Shown: positions 33,967 through 43,750, counted from the first letter of the stretch. The stretch: 64,000 nucleotides of DNA from VAXT01 sp963794605 (GCA_963794605.1 CAWCEN010000002.1:124001-188000), one strand, 5' to 3'. Numbers and translations are program-made. The notes: generated by a model not told the origin, from the sequence alone.

Positions 33967-34494
33967 ATGACTCGCACCAGGTCCATCACCTTCCTCGCCG
34001 GCGCGACTGCGCTGGTAGTCGCTGCGTTGGCCGCCGCAGGCTGCGGCAGCAGCGGCGGCAGCAACGCGAACTCCCCGGCTCCGCCGAAGAACGCGAACGG
34101 ACAGTCGGCCACGGTCGGCGTCGCGAACGAAAACGTCGGCAAGATCCTCGTCGACTCGCAGGGCCGCACGCTCTACCTGTTCGAGCGGGACTCGGGCACG
34201 AAGAGCACGTGCACGGGCGCCTGCGCCGTCGAGTGGCCGCCCCTGCGGGCGACCGGCAAGCCGACGGTCGGCGGTGGAGCGAACGCTTCGATCGTCGCGA
34301 CCAGCGCCCGCTCGGACGGCAAGCCGCAGGTCACCTACAACGGGCACCCGCTCTATCTGTTCTCGGCCGACCAGAAGGCCGGCGACACGAACGGACAGGG
34401 CGTGAACGCCTTCGGCGGCCTTTGGTACGTGCTGTCGTCGTCGGGCGATGAAATCACCACACCCGCGGGCTCCGGTGGCGGCTTTGGCTACTAG
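33967..34494 (+). CDS. Lipoprotein with secreted-repeat domains
   Basis: A 175-residue lipoprotein: basic N terminus, hydrophobic stretch and lipobox LAAAGC with Cys26. Two repeats of the family follow: ILVDSQGRTLYLFERDSGTK and TYNGHPLYLFSADQKAGDTN, each with the YLF core; CTGACAVEWPPLRA lies between. This is the COG4315 family of predicted surface lipoproteins of unknown function. ATG 33967 has AAGGAG; an upstream start at 33910 is less likely. It faces away from the LuxR regulator. Confidence 0.9.
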   Translation: MTRTRSITFLAGATALVVAALAAAGCGSSGGSNANSPAPPKNANGQSATVGVANENVGKILVDSQGRTLYLFERDSGTKSTCTGACAVEWPPLRATGKPTVGGGANASIVATSARSDGKPQVTYNGHPLYLFSADQKAGDTNGQGVNAFGGLWYVLSSSGDEITTPAGSGGGFGY

Positions 34495-34532
34495 GACGAC
34501 GCGCGAGATGGGGCGCGAGCGGAGGACTCGTC

Positions 34533-34665
34533 GTGGCAAGCGTTAGCTTCGACGAGGTCACGAAGGTCTACCCAGACGGCACTCGCGCCGTCTCGGGTTC
34601 GACCTGGAGATCGCCGACGGCGTTCATGGTGCTCGCCGGACCGTCGGGGAGCGGAGAAGGCGGAG
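34533..34665 (+). pseudogene. N-terminal remnant of a sugar-type ABC ATPase
   Basis: Three frames are needed: VASVSFDEVTKVYPDGTRAV, then FDLEIADG, then FMVLAGPSGSG, after which the Walker A motif is lost. These 45 residues match the start of UgpC/MsmK-type import ATPases. The remainder of the gene is missing. Confidence 0.7.
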
Positions 34666-34772
34666 CCGCGATGAAGGGCATCGCTACTACGGTTTCGCAG
34701 GGCTTGGCTCCTGCCGAAGAACCGTGGTCGCGACACCAGAGCTGTCGCTTGACGACGAACCTGCTGACCATC

Positions 34773-34821
34773 AGAGTCGCTGCGTCAAGTCCTGTGGGCC
34801 TTCGGGTTCGCAGGACTTGGC
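34773..34821 (-). repeat. 49-bp palindromic repeat, copy 2 (inverted)
   Basis: Reverse complement of 28207-28255 with only a few mismatches, keeping the AAGTCCTG/CAGGACTT arms. It follows the ABC remnant directly. The rest of 34666-34874 shows nothing. Confidence 0.8.
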
Positions 34822-34874
34822 CATCGACCTCCTCGCTCTCAGGAAAGCGACCTGCCGGAACCGGCGACAGGTCA

Positions 34875-35260
34875 CTAGAGATCTCTACCTTCCGCGGGCA
34901 TTGAGCCCCTCCTGTACTCCTCCTGCGTCAGCTTCGCGAAGTCGGCTCCGGATTGCAGCCGGCCAATCACCTTCTTTGGCGCGATCTCAGTCGTTCTCGG
35001 ACCGTCTTCGATCAGCGGCACCCAGACATCAACGCGGCACGGGTAGACCCACGGCCAACGGAGTTCCCACACTGGGTGGCGCTTCCACTGAGGGTTGTCA
35101 AGAATCTCGGCGGCCGCGAACAGCCTGACATGGATCACATCACCGCGTGGAAGAGGACATGGTCGCCGCGACCCATTTGTGGAGGCTTGCGCTGAGTGGC
35201 CGGGCCGGTAATGAGATCGAAGCTGTCAAGGTCGGCCCCAACCGTCCAGTCGTTAGGCAT
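34875..35260 (-). CDS. EVE/PUA-like protein, frameshifted
   Basis: Starting at ATG 35260 the frame reads MPNDWTVGADLDSFDLITGP and GDHVLFHAV, then shifts near 35140 and continues HVRLFAAAEILDNPQWKRHP, WPWVYPCRVDVWVPLIEDGP and KVIGRLQSGADFAKLTQEEY. The order (a hydrophobic VLFHAV strand, an aromatic-rich middle, a closing IG-QSG strand) fits the EVE/ASCH-like fold, which binds modified bases in DNA or RNA. Joined length is about 128 residues. The family call is tentative. Confidence 0.5.
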
Positions 35261-36010
35261 CGGCGCGTGAGGCTCCGTTACCCCGAGCGGCTTCACCCAG
35301 TACTAAGGCATCGCGATGGATCGTATGGCACGTCGACGAGGCCTCCTGTGTTCTGGGACCGACCAAGAGGCTGCGGTCGCCAGCCCGCGGGCGGGTCGGA
35401 GAACAGCATCCGAGGCCATCTGATCGATCGATGGAAATTCCTTCAAGGGATTGACGATCCGTGGGACGTTTGTTCGCGTGGGTCGAGCGCTCCGGCCTCG
35501 ACCAAGACTGGATTAACCAGATGCTCGCTTCTTTAGCCTGCCTCGCTGGCGATGTCTTCCGGGCCTAGGCCGAGCGCTTCTTCCCGGGTCAGGCCGGGCT
35601 CCGGTGCGAGGCAGACGAGGATCAGGTACAGGGCTTCGGCCGCTGTGAGAAATCGCTGCCGGACAGATGTTCGATCCCTCCGCGCCTGCGCGCCATCAGG
35701 CGATAGCGACGTTCGGACTCCCGGCTGCGCCTCCCAGGCTCAAGAATCAGCGTGCCGGGACGAAAGAGAAGCCTCGGCTGAGGCTTCTGACCTTCACTCG
35801 TGCTCGACTACCCATTAGCAACTGCGCTCTGACACGAGCGGGCTAATGGGCGCTGTGTTACGCGTGCTGCACGCGAGCTCGGCGATCCAGTCGCAGTGTT
35901 CGTCCTGGTGGTAACCGACGATGGAAGCTGCACCCAGCCAGGGTACGGGCGAGGACGCGAAGCTGTCGCTCCTCTTGGCCGCCGGGCACGGACGCGAGAG
36001 ACTTGTTCCC
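35261..36010. other. Intergenic stretch with a hairpin and a coding-like fragment
   Basis: Some 750 bases without an intact gene. On the minus strand 35533-35710 has coding character (LTAAEALYLILVCLAPEPGL, GLGPEDIASEAG, stop at 35533) but no start; I do not know the family. A 9-bp hairpin AGAAGCCTC/GAGGCTTCT with loop GGCT lies at 35767-35788. Nothing else seen. Confidence 0.4.
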
Positions 36011-38602
36011 ATGCACGGCCTACCGACGGGCACGGTCACGCTGCTTTTCACCGACATCGAGGGCTCGACGAGGCTGCTCGAGGAGCATGGGGACCGCTAT
36101 GCCACGGTCCTCGCCGACCACCGGCGTGCCCTCAGAGACGCGTTCGCCGCACACGACGGTGTCGAAGTCGACACCCAGGGCGACGCCTTCTTCTACGCAT
36201 TCGCGTCTGCGATCGGCGCCGTCGCGGCGGCTTCCGCTGCTCAGCAGGCGCTCTCCGGCGGGCCGGTCCAGGTGCGCATGGGCCTCCATACCGGAACGCC
36301 GATTGCCACGGACGAGGGATACGTCGGCATCGACGTTCACCGTGCTGCCCGCATCTGCGCTGCGGGGCACGGCGGCCAGATCGTGGTCTCGGACTCCACC
36401 CGCGAACTCCTGGAGGACGGGACGTTCCACGACCTCGGCGAGCATCGTCTGAAGGATCTGTCCGAGCCGGTGCGCCTCTACCAAATCGGCGACGGCGAGT
36501 TCCCGCGCCTGCGCACCCTCCACCAGACGAACCTGCCCGTCGCGCCGGCGCCGTTCCTAGGCCGCGAGCGCGAGCTCGCCGAGGTGCTCGGGCTGCTCGG
36601 GACGAGCCGGATGCTCACGCTTACGGGCCCGGGCGGGACGGGGAAGACGAGGCTTGCCGCTCAGGCGGCCGCGGAGTCGGCGGAGCAGTACCCCGGCGGC
36701 GTCTGGTGGATCTCGCTCGCCGCGGTGCGCGATCCGGCACTCGTGCTCGACTCGATCGCCCAGGTGCTCGGCGCGTCGGACGGGCTCGCCGACCACATCG
36801 CGGAGAAGGAGCTCCTGCTCCTACTGGACAATCTCGAGCAGCTCCTCGAGGTGGCGCCCGACCTCGCCGATCTGCTGTCACGCTGCAGCGGGCTGCGGAT
36901 GCTCGTGACGAGCCGCGAGCCGCTCCGGATCGCCGCCGAGCAGGAATACCCGGTGCCGCCGTTCGTGTCCGAGGAGGCTGTCAGCTTCTTCGGCGCGCGA
37001 GCGCGCATCGTCAATCCGAGCTTCCAGCTGAGCCCGGTCGTGTCGAAGATCTGCAGCCGGCTCGACAACCTGCCGCTGGCTCTCGAGCTCGCGGCGGCGC
37101 GCGTCAAGGTGCTCAGCCTCGAGCAGATCCTGACCCGGCTCGAGCACTCGCTCCAGCTCCTCACGGGAGGTGCGCGCGACGCCCCCGAGCGGCAGCGGAC
37201 GCTGGCCGCGGCGATCGCGTGGAGCTACGACCTGCTGAACGACGAGGAGAAGCGTCTGTTCTCGAACCTGTCTGTCTTTGCGGGCGGCTGGACGCTCGAG
37301 GCCGGGGAGGAGGTCTGCGGGGCGGATCTCGACCTGCTCGCCTCACTCGTGGACAAAAGCCTCGTCAGGCACACTGGCGACCGCTTCTGGCTCCTCGCGA
37401 CGATCCGCGAGTTCGCCCAGGAACGGTTGGACGACCCCGGGGACCGGGCCGACCTGCAGCGCAGCCACGCGGACTACTTCTCCGACCTCGCCCGTCGAGC
37501 CGGGGAGGAGCTTCGCGGGCCCGAAGCCGCTCGCTGGCTGCAAGCGCTCGCCAGCGAGCTCGACAACATCCGTGCGGCGCTGGCGTTCTCCATCAAGGCC
37601 GGTGACTTCGATGGGGGGTTCGCGCTGAGCGCCGACCTCTACCGCTTCTGGCTCGCCCAGGGGCGCGCAAGCGAGGGCCGGCGGTGGCTCGACGAGTTCC
37701 TAGCGCACGCCACGGACTCCCCTGGTGCGCTCCGCGGCACTGCGCTCTACCGATCCGGAGACATGGCGCTCTGGCAGGGCGACTACGAACGTGCCGCAGA
37801 GCTCAGCGCCGAGGCGGTGCCCCTGCTGCGGGAGGCGGGTCTCACCGCCCAGCTCTGCGGCGTGCTGACCACGAACGGGTGGGCGGTGGGCGCGCTCGGC
37901 GATCGGGAACGGGCCCGTGTCCTGCTCGAGGAAGCCTTGGCGCTCGCCCGTGAGGAGGGCCTCGACATGGAGATCGCCTCTGCGCTCAACAGCCTCGCCG
38001 CGATGCACAAGCAGCAGGGCGAGTACAAGCAGGCGCTTCGGTTCAACGAGGAGTGCCTCGAAGTGATCGAGCGCATGGGCGATCCCCTCAACGTCGCAGT
38101 CGTCCTCGGAAACGTCGGCGAGTCCGCCCTCGGTGTCGGCGCCCACGATCGCGCGACCGAGGCTCTCTACCGCAGCCTCGAGCTCGCGCGTGAGCTCGGT
38201 GACTCGCGCCAGGCGGAGTGGTCGCTGGCGCATCTCGCGTTGGCGTCGCTGCTCCAGGGCGACACAAATCGCAGCCGGGAACTGTTCGCCGAGAGTCTGC
38301 CGCAGGCCTGGGAGGCACGAGACCGGCGCTCGCTCGACGTCTGCTTCCACGGTCTCGCAGGGCTGGCAGCCGACGCCGGGGACGCCGAGTGCGCGGCCCG
38401 GCTGTGGGGCGCGGCCGAGTCCGTGCGCGAGACGCTCGGGGACGACCCGAGCCCGTTCCAGCGGTCGCTCGAGGAAGCGTACCTCGCAAGCGCCCGCGCC
38501 GCGCTCGGCGACCGCTACGACGCCGTCGTGGCCGAAGGGCACGCGCTGGCGCTCGAGGACGCGGTCGTGCTGGCCGGCCTCGACAGCCGCGCCTCGCCAT
38601 GA
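36011..38602 (+). CDS. Adenylyl cyclase-domain/NB-ARC/TPR regulator
   Basis: An 863-residue protein. Residues 5-160 are a class III nucleotide cyclase domain (TVTLLFTDIEGSTRLLEEHG with Asp15; VDTQGDAFFYAF with Asp58). Residues 200-450 are an AAA/NB-ARC ATPase with P-loop GPGGTGKTR at 206-214 and LLLLDNLEQLLEV. The rest is TPR repeats (RALAREEG-like units). There is no DNA-binding domain. Many actinobacteria carry such proteins; they may make cyclic AMP in response to a signal, or use the cyclase fold as a sensor. ATG 36011 is preferred over 35921. Confidence 0.9.
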   Translation: MHGLPTGTVTLLFTDIEGSTRLLEEHGDRYATVLADHRRALRDAFAAHDGVEVDTQGDAFFYAFASAIGAVAAASAAQQALSGGPVQVRMGLHTGTPIATDEGYVGIDVHRAARICAAGHGGQIVVSDSTRELLEDGTFHDLGEHRLKDLSEPVRLYQIGDGEFPRLRTLHQTNLPVAPAPFLGRERELAEVLGLLGTSRMLTLTGPGGTGKTRLAAQAAAESAEQYPGGVWWISLAAVRDPALVLDSIAQVLGASDGLADHIAEKELLLLLDNLEQLLEVAPDLADLLSRCSGLRMLVTSREPLRIAAEQEYPVPPFVSEEAVSFFGARARIVNPSFQLSPVVSKICSRLDNLPLALELAAARVKVLSLEQILTRLEHSLQLLTGGARDAPERQRTLAAAIAWSYDLLNDEEKRLFSNLSVFAGGWTLEAGEEVCGADLDLLASLVDKSLVRHTGDRFWLLATIREFAQERLDDPGDRADLQRSHADYFSDLARRAGEELRGPEAARWLQALASELDNIRAALAFSIKAGDFDGGFALSADLYRFWLAQGRASEGRRWLDEFLAHATDSPGALRGTALYRSGDMALWQGDYERAAELSAEAVPLLREAGLTAQLCGVLTTNGWAVGALGDRERARVLLEEALALAREEGLDMEIASALNSLAAMHKQQGEYKQALRFNEECLEVIERMGDPLNVAVVLGNVGESALGVGAHDRATEALYRSLELARELGDSRQAEWSLAHLALASLLQGDTNRSRELFAESLPQAWEARDRRSLDVCFHGLAGLAADAGDAECAARLWGAAESVRETLGDDPSPFQRSLEEAYLASARAALGDRYDAVVAEGHALALEDAVVLAGLDSRASP

Positions 38603-38604
38603 CG

Positions 38605-38910
38605 CCCGACCGTTTACGACCGAGACTTCGCGCGTCGGCAAGGCGCGCCGCCGGGCGCCGACGCCGACGTCGGCGTCCACGGCAGCATCACCCCGCGAAG
38701 TCGCTTCTCGCTGAGGGTCTGGTCGACGAGCTATGCCTCGCCGTCGGACGCGTCCTCGACCCCGTCGGCCCCCGGCTCTTCGCGGGGCTACCCACGCGTC
38801 GCGAGCTGGAGCTCGTCGAGGCAGCATCGACTTCAAGCGGTAGCGTGTGGCTTCGCTACCGGCTGCCGACAGCGCGAACCTCGAGCGGCGATGTCAACCT
38901 GGAAGCCTGA
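38605..38910 (+). pseudogene. C-terminal fragment of a RibD/dihydrofolate-reductase-like protein
   Basis: Two frames: ADADVGVHGSIT, then after a shift near 38697 AKSLLAEGLVDELCLAVGRV, LDPVGPRLFAGLP and SGSVWLRYR. This is the C-terminal NADPH-binding half of the RibD_C domain. The N-terminal half is missing; the fragment abuts the cyclase/TPR gene. Confidence 0.7.
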
Positions 38911-39336
38911 CGCGGACCAGGCACCGCCGGGGATGCGATGCTACCTCCGCCCGGGCGTCACCAGAACCCTGACGACGAATAGTCGAGGTCGTTCAAGGGA
39001 CATTCGGGCACGCTGGCCCAGGCCACGCTGGCCGATTCGGAGCTCGAACTTGCGCGACTGGCGAGGCTGCGCGTCTGCAGCCCTGGCGTCGGCAGCGAGC
39101 TAGTCCCGCGACAAGTCGCTGCTACAGCGCGAGGCGGCTAGAGCAAATCTGGCGGCAGCTCTAGAGCGATGCTTGAGGAGGGAGCGCTGGGCCGCGGTCG
39201 ACGCGGTTCGCGAACGCCCGTGTGCGGAGGCAGCTCCTCGAACCAGTCGCCGCACCCGGAATCATGGCGGAGGAAGCGAAGAAACGAGCGGAGGCGATCG
39301 CGCACGGTACGGCGTCGGCAGCGTGCCGCGTCCGGA
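38911..39336. other. Intergenic stretch, nothing seen
   Basis: About 430 bases. The frames on both strands are Arg/Ser/Pro rich with no recognisable motif. No repeat or hairpin stands out. Confidence 0.3.
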
Positions 39337-39714
39337 TTACGTCTGCTCGACAGCCGCAAGGGCCTCGGCCTCCGTTCGGTAATCCTGCATTGAGACGACG
39401 CGTTCGTTCCGGAACCGCATTACGGTCGCGATCTCGGATGGCCAGTCGGAGCCGCCGATCTCGCTTGGGTGCGCGACGACAATCACGGCGTGCTCTCCGC
39501 CTTCCCTGAACTGCAAGTGGCCCTTGGCGAAGCCCTGCTCATACCGCTCGCGCAGCGTCTGCATGACCTCGTCTCGCCCGTGGCAGTCCCACTCACCAGG
39601 CTGGGTTGCGTGCCACACCACATTACGGTCGAGGATTTCCTCGACCGTACCGAAGTCGCCCTTACGCCATGCTGCCAAGCCCTCCCGCGCGATCTCGGCC
39701 AGGTTGCTGTCCAC
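39337..39714 (-). CDS. SnoaL-like/NTF2-fold protein
   Basis: A 125-residue protein with the NTF2-like pattern: helix EGLAAWRKGDFGTVEEILDR, strand NVVWHATQPGEWDCHGRDEV, and closing VMRFRNERVVSMQDYRT. Members are small isomerase- or cyclase-like proteins or ligand binders with a deep pocket. Substrate unknown. It is followed downstream by no operon partner; a VOC gene lies upstream on the same strand. Confidence 0.8.
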   Translation of the reverse strand: MDSNLAEIAREGLAAWRKGDFGTVEEILDRNVVWHATQPGEWDCHGRDEVMQTLRERYEQGFAKGHLQFREGGEHAVIVVAHPSEIGGSDWPSEIATVMRFRNERVVSMQDYRTEAEALAAVEQT

Positions 39715-39868
39715 GTCACCAGCATACGCTCGCCTTCAACGGCCGCCGACGTTCACCGTTAAGCGCCAGCAGCCCGGCGTCGGAGGAGTTGCCGCGTCCT
39801 ACTTCTACGGCGAACTCGCCCGACAGGACCATCAGGCGTCTTAGCTGAACGCTCGCGCAGGCGAGTCT

Positions 39869-40228
39869 TCACGGTCGTTCGCGGGGAGTTCTGGGTGCGT
39901 AACGGCGGTGGAGGATCACGGTGTTGCCCTCGGGGTCACGGAAAGCCGCGAAGTGGCAGACGCCTGAGTCCCACGTCTCGGCGATGAACTCGACGCCCTT
40001 CGCTTCGAGTTCAGCCCTGGCCTCTTCAACGTCGGCCACCCGCAACCCGAATCCAGCCTCGTTCGGGACAAACGGCAGACCCTCGCGCTCGGGCTCCCAG
40101 AAACTGAGGGTGACGTTCGGCATCTCAAGCTCGCCCTCGGTCACCTCGCTCTCGGGAAGCCCGAGAACGTCGCGGTACCAAGCGACGGCACGCGAAAGGT
40201 CGCGAGTAGGGATCGCGATGAAGTCCAC
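39869..40228 (-). CDS. VOC/glyoxalase-family protein
   Basis: A 119-residue vicinal-oxygen-chelate protein. It starts VDFIAIPTRDLSRAVAWYRD, with NEAGFGLRVADVEEARAELE in the middle and HFAAFRDPEGNTVILHRRYA at the end, the classic beta-alpha-beta-beta-beta halves with the C-terminal Glu/Asp region. It may use a metal for glyoxalase-, dioxygenase- or resistance-type chemistry; substrate unknown. GTG start, position uncertain by a few codons. Confidence 0.85.
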   Translation of the reverse strand: MDFIAIPTRDLSRAVAWYRDVLGLPESEVTEGELEMPNVTLSFWEPEREGLPFVPNEAGFGLRVADVEEARAELEAKGVEFIAETWDSGVCHFAAFRDPEGNTVILHRRYAPRTPRERP

Positions 40229-40534
40229 CTGCTCGACGCGTACCGCCTGGCGAACCTACCACCGGCTTCGGGAGACATTCCCGCACACTGGCCCAGGCGA
40301 GGGGGCCCCGCATGTGCCCCACAGTCCCCTGAGCGCCGGCTCAGCCTCGAAGAGATGGCTATGAGGCTCACTGGAAAGACGAGGCGAGCGTGAGTGCGCC
40401 TTGCATCGAGCCAACTCCTTGGCTCCGCACCGTGGATTCGACGGTTTCAGATCCTGCTCGTCGGGAAACTCCGGACAACTCAGACGGGCATTTTGCTCGC
40501 TGATCTGCGCAACGACAACGAGAGAGGGAAGACC

Positions 40535-40834
40535 ATGACTACAACAGACCGAAGAACCCGTTCGGACGAGGCCGGTACGCGCATGGAGGAAGCAGGCGAG
40601 CAGGTAACCGGTGCCCATGACGAGACGAGATGGTCGCTGCTTACGACGGAGTTCTGGGCGATGCTGATTCTCGTCGGTGTGCTCCTGATCGCGGCCGCAG
40701 CATCCGACAGCTTCGACGACAACCGTGCCTGGACGCTCGTCACGATCATCGGCGCCGCTTACATCCTCAGCAGGGGGCTCGCCAAGAGCGGAACGGGCCA
40801 CACACCCTTCCTTCGCCGAGGGCGTCGCGTATGA
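40535..40834 (+). CDS. Small two-helix membrane protein
   Basis: A 99-residue protein with a charged N terminus (MTTTDRRTRSDEAGTRMEEA) and two hydrophobic helices (FWAMLILVGVLLIAAAA and WTLVTIIGAAYILSRGLA). It starts at ATG 40535 behind a GAGAGGGAAG stretch. Similar small proteins occur singly in actinobacteria; no family name known to me. The 306 bases before it, from 40229, hold nothing clear. Confidence 0.7.
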   Translation: MTTTDRRTRSDEAGTRMEEAGEQVTGAHDETRWSLLTTEFWAMLILVGVLLIAAAASDSFDDNRAWTLVTIIGAAYILSRGLAKSGTGHTPFLRRGRRV

Positions 40835-41613
40835 CGAGTCGCGCGTGAGCATGCCACAAAAGGCACCGCTGAGCTGCACGTACGACGCGTCCCTCCCGAG
40901 GAGAAGCAAGATTTCGCAGCCGAGGCACACAGAGGCACGGGATCTCCATGTCTGCCCTGGTACGGATCAACGTCTTGACCGCGAGGGAACGACGTGAGCG
41001 AGAGGCGGTGAGCCGCGAGATGTATCCACGGGTTTAGCCGCAAGCCAAAAACGGGAAGACCAACCGCGAGGATCGGGGTCGTGCGGCAACTGGGGTCTAC
41101 GGGTAGGGGAGCTCCTTCGGGGGACGAACCAGCCCCCCAGTAAAACGGGGCGGCGGCTCCGGTCCTCAATATCTCAGTTGTGTAGACAACTATGCTGCTG
41201 CTGAAACAGCCTGCAACGGCTCAACCATAAGGTTTGCAGCCTGCTCAGCATGCACAGCGGGCTTGCGCGGAGGGCCGAGCGTGCTCCTAGAGCCGGGGTG
41301 CGCAGGCCACCCTCTCTTGCGGCAATAGGTGGACCAGCGACCCCGCGCGGGGCGGGGGTTCCCGCCGACGTCACCGATCCCGAGCCGCTGGGCCGACTGG
41401 ACCCCGAGATCGGCGAGGACGACATGCCCCGGGCGTCGACAGGGACGATCCCGGTCGCCCTGTGGACGGTCAAGACACCGCTCCCGCAGTGCTGCTGAAC
41501 GGGTAGGAGCCTCGCCGGTTCCTGCTCGTTGCCGCGTCCGCGCAGCCCCTTCCAGATTCCTCACAAACCGCTCTCGAAAGGGTCACGTTCGGCGAATAGC
41601 ATCCGCCCCGCCC
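40835..41613. other. Intergenic stretch with an unassigned structured-looking block
   Basis: About 780 bases without a supported gene. 40990-41170 stands out: it has A-rich patches (CAAGCCAAAAACGGGAAGAC), several G- and C-blocks that can pair (CCGCGAGG...GTGCGG; GGGGGACGAACCAGCCCCCC), and no coding character. It may be an RNA element or the leftover of a retroelement. 41250-41498 has an open frame with no family match. Confidence 0.35.
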
Positions 41614-43374
41614 GTGAGAAGGCTCGCTGCCATCGCGCTCATCCTCTGTGCTGCGCCCGCAGCGACGGGAGATGCCGCTCGGCAGAGCTCCCAGGGCCGG
41701 ATCGTCTTCGCGAGCGAGCGCGGTTCCACGCTCGAAAACAGCGAGCTCTTCTCGGTCCGTGCCGACGGGAGTAGGAGGCGGGCGCTGAGCCGCAACCCGA
41801 ACGGGGGCGACTCTGGCGGGAGGTGGTCACCGGACGGGACGCGGATCGCCTTCGTGAGTGGGCGACTCGAGCGCGGTCATCGGGTCGACGGGCTGTACGT
41901 CATGCGAAAGGACGGCCGGCGGCTGCGGCGCCTGACGCCCCGCGGGTTCGACGTGGCGATCGACGTCGTTCCGGACTGGTCACCAGACGGCGCGGAACTG
42001 ACCCTGTCGGGCAAGCGCGGATCGCGGTCCGGGGTCTGGACGATCCACGCTGACGGCCGCCGGCTTCGCTTTCTTGCCAGGGGAGCTGACGCGGCGTGGT
42101 CGCCGAGCGGCGATCGGCTCGTCTTTACGGCACTGAATGGCATCTCCGTCGTCTCCGCATCAGGAGGTCGCGTCCGCCGCCTCTCCCACGGTCCGAATGA
42201 CTCGACCCCAGCCTGGTCGCCCGACGGCCGGACGGTCGCCTTCGTGCGTTCGGATGGCAACGGCGTCGTGCAGAAGCTCGCCCTTGTACGGTCCGCCGGC
42301 GGAGCGGTGCGTCGGATCTTCGGCGGAAGGGATGCGGAGATGGGCCGGACACCTCAGTGGTCACCGTCCGGCCGGCTACTCGCGGTCTCCGCGCACTTCG
42401 GTATCTACGTCATACGGGTGCGCGATCGAGCCGCAACCAGGCTGCGGCGTCGAGGCGACTGGCCCGCGTGGTCGCCGGACGGACGCCGGATCGCGTTCAC
42501 GTCCGGCTCGTCGATCTTCGTCATGAACGCAGAGGGCTCCGGCGTGCGGCGCGTGCGAACCGAGAACGGCTCGGAATTCGACGACGGCCCTCACTGGTCG
42601 CCGGACGGGAAGACATTCGTCTACTCGACCGTCCTCCTCCAAAGCGACTTCGAGATCTTCTCGGTACGCCCCGACGGCTCCGATTTGAAGCCGCTGACGC
42701 ACAACTCGGCGCAGGACTGGATGCCAGCCTGGTCACCGTCGCGGCGGCGGATCGCTTTCGTCCGGGGAGGATGGATCTGGCTGATGCGAGCGGATGGAAC
42801 CGGTGCGCGCCGGCTTTTCCAGGGCGGGCAGCCCTCGTGGTCGCCCGATGGCCTCCAGCTGGCCTACTCTTCGGCCGGCGGTGTGGTGGTCCGTCGCCTC
42901 GACCACGGGCCTGCGACACGCGTCGCGGACGGGTTCAGCCCCGCCTGGTCGCCGAACGGAGCGGAGATCGCGTTCGTGAATGGAACGCAGCTGCGCGCGG
43001 TTGCGCGTGCGAGCGGCGCGGAGCGGACGATCGTCGATCTGGCCTCGACCTGCCCGGTGGGGAACGAGACGTCCCTCTACCGGCCGGACTGGTCACCGGA
43101 CGGACGACGCCTTGCCTTCGTCGTCGTGTGCGACGACGGGCGTTTCTTCGCGGCGTCGGCGAACATCGTCAACGCGGACGGCAGCGGTCTCCGCGATCTC
43201 CCCGTCGAGAGCGTGGACGCGGCGCGTGTGGCCTGGTCGCCGGACGGGGCCCGGCTCGTGTTCGCGTCGGAGGATCCGTCATCGCGTCTCGGGACGGTCA
43301 AGCCCGACGGCTCCGGTCGCGCCGCCGTCATCCACGACGACGCGGGTGCCGCCTACGCCGATCCGGACTGGTAG
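41614..43374 (+). CDS. Exported PD40/TolB-like beta-propeller protein
   Basis: A 586-residue protein starting at GTG 41614 with a signal peptide (VRRLAAIALILCAAPAATGD). At least ten repeats follow of the form W-S-P-D-G-x-x-(I/L)-A-F-x-S, for instance RWSPDGTRIAFVSGR, AWSPDGRTVAFVRSDGN and PHWSPDGKTFVYST. This is the PD40 blade of TolB-type propellers, used for protein contacts outside the membrane. No enzyme domain is attached. Function unknown. Confidence 0.88.
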   Translation: MRRLAAIALILCAAPAATGDAARQSSQGRIVFASERGSTLENSELFSVRADGSRRRALSRNPNGGDSGGRWSPDGTRIAFVSGRLERGHRVDGLYVMRKDGRRLRRLTPRGFDVAIDVVPDWSPDGAELTLSGKRGSRSGVWTIHADGRRLRFLARGADAAWSPSGDRLVFTALNGISVVSASGGRVRRLSHGPNDSTPAWSPDGRTVAFVRSDGNGVVQKLALVRSAGGAVRRIFGGRDAEMGRTPQWSPSGRLLAVSAHFGIYVIRVRDRAATRLRRRGDWPAWSPDGRRIAFTSGSSIFVMNAEGSGVRRVRTENGSEFDDGPHWSPDGKTFVYSTVLLQSDFEIFSVRPDGSDLKPLTHNSAQDWMPAWSPSRRRIAFVRGGWIWLMRADGTGARRLFQGGQPSWSPDGLQLAYSSAGGVVVRRLDHGPATRVADGFSPAWSPNGAEIAFVNGTQLRAVARASGAERTIVDLASTCPVGNETSLYRPDWSPDGRRLAFVVVCDDGRFFAASANIVNADGSGLRDLPVESVDAARVAWSPDGARLVFASEDPSSRLGTVKPDGSGRAAVIHDDAGAAYADPDW

Positions 43375-43583
43375 CACCGGCAAATTCGGGCCTCGCCCTG
43401 GGTACCGCGGGATCATCAACCCCACAGTGCGAGGCGCACCACTGATCGAAAGGGGCCGCTCGACGCGCACGGGCGGGTCGCGCCGGCCGCAGGGCGAGGC
43501 CGACGGCGACGACGAACGCCACGACGAAGCACCAGATGATCCCCTGGACGACCCAGAGCCACAGAGAGGTTCCTTGATACATC
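43328..43583 (-). CDS. Possible small membrane protein
   Basis: An ORF starting MYQGTSLWLWVVQGIIWCFV with one membrane helix and an Arg-rich tail. It overlaps the end of the PD40 gene by 47 bases, and its C-terminal part is antisense to it. The helix is convincing, the tail is not; a shorter end may be right. No clear ribosome-binding site. Confidence 0.35.
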
Positions 43584-43750
43584 GCCACAGTCTGGACTGC
43601 GCGGTGGTTTCCCCTGTGACCCAGAAGGGCCACGTTGCCGCGCCGACTGTCTGGTCCTGACTGACCTTTCCGCCGGTAGTCCCGTCGAATCGCTCGACTT
43701 GGATCAGAACTAGTGTCCGTACAGGCTGTCGTACGTGCCGCTCGTGCTGA

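Noticed and set aside
41250..41498. An 82-codon ORF before the PD40 gene
   Set aside because: No family pattern, and its first part is Arg/Pro-rich like a shadow frame; not called.
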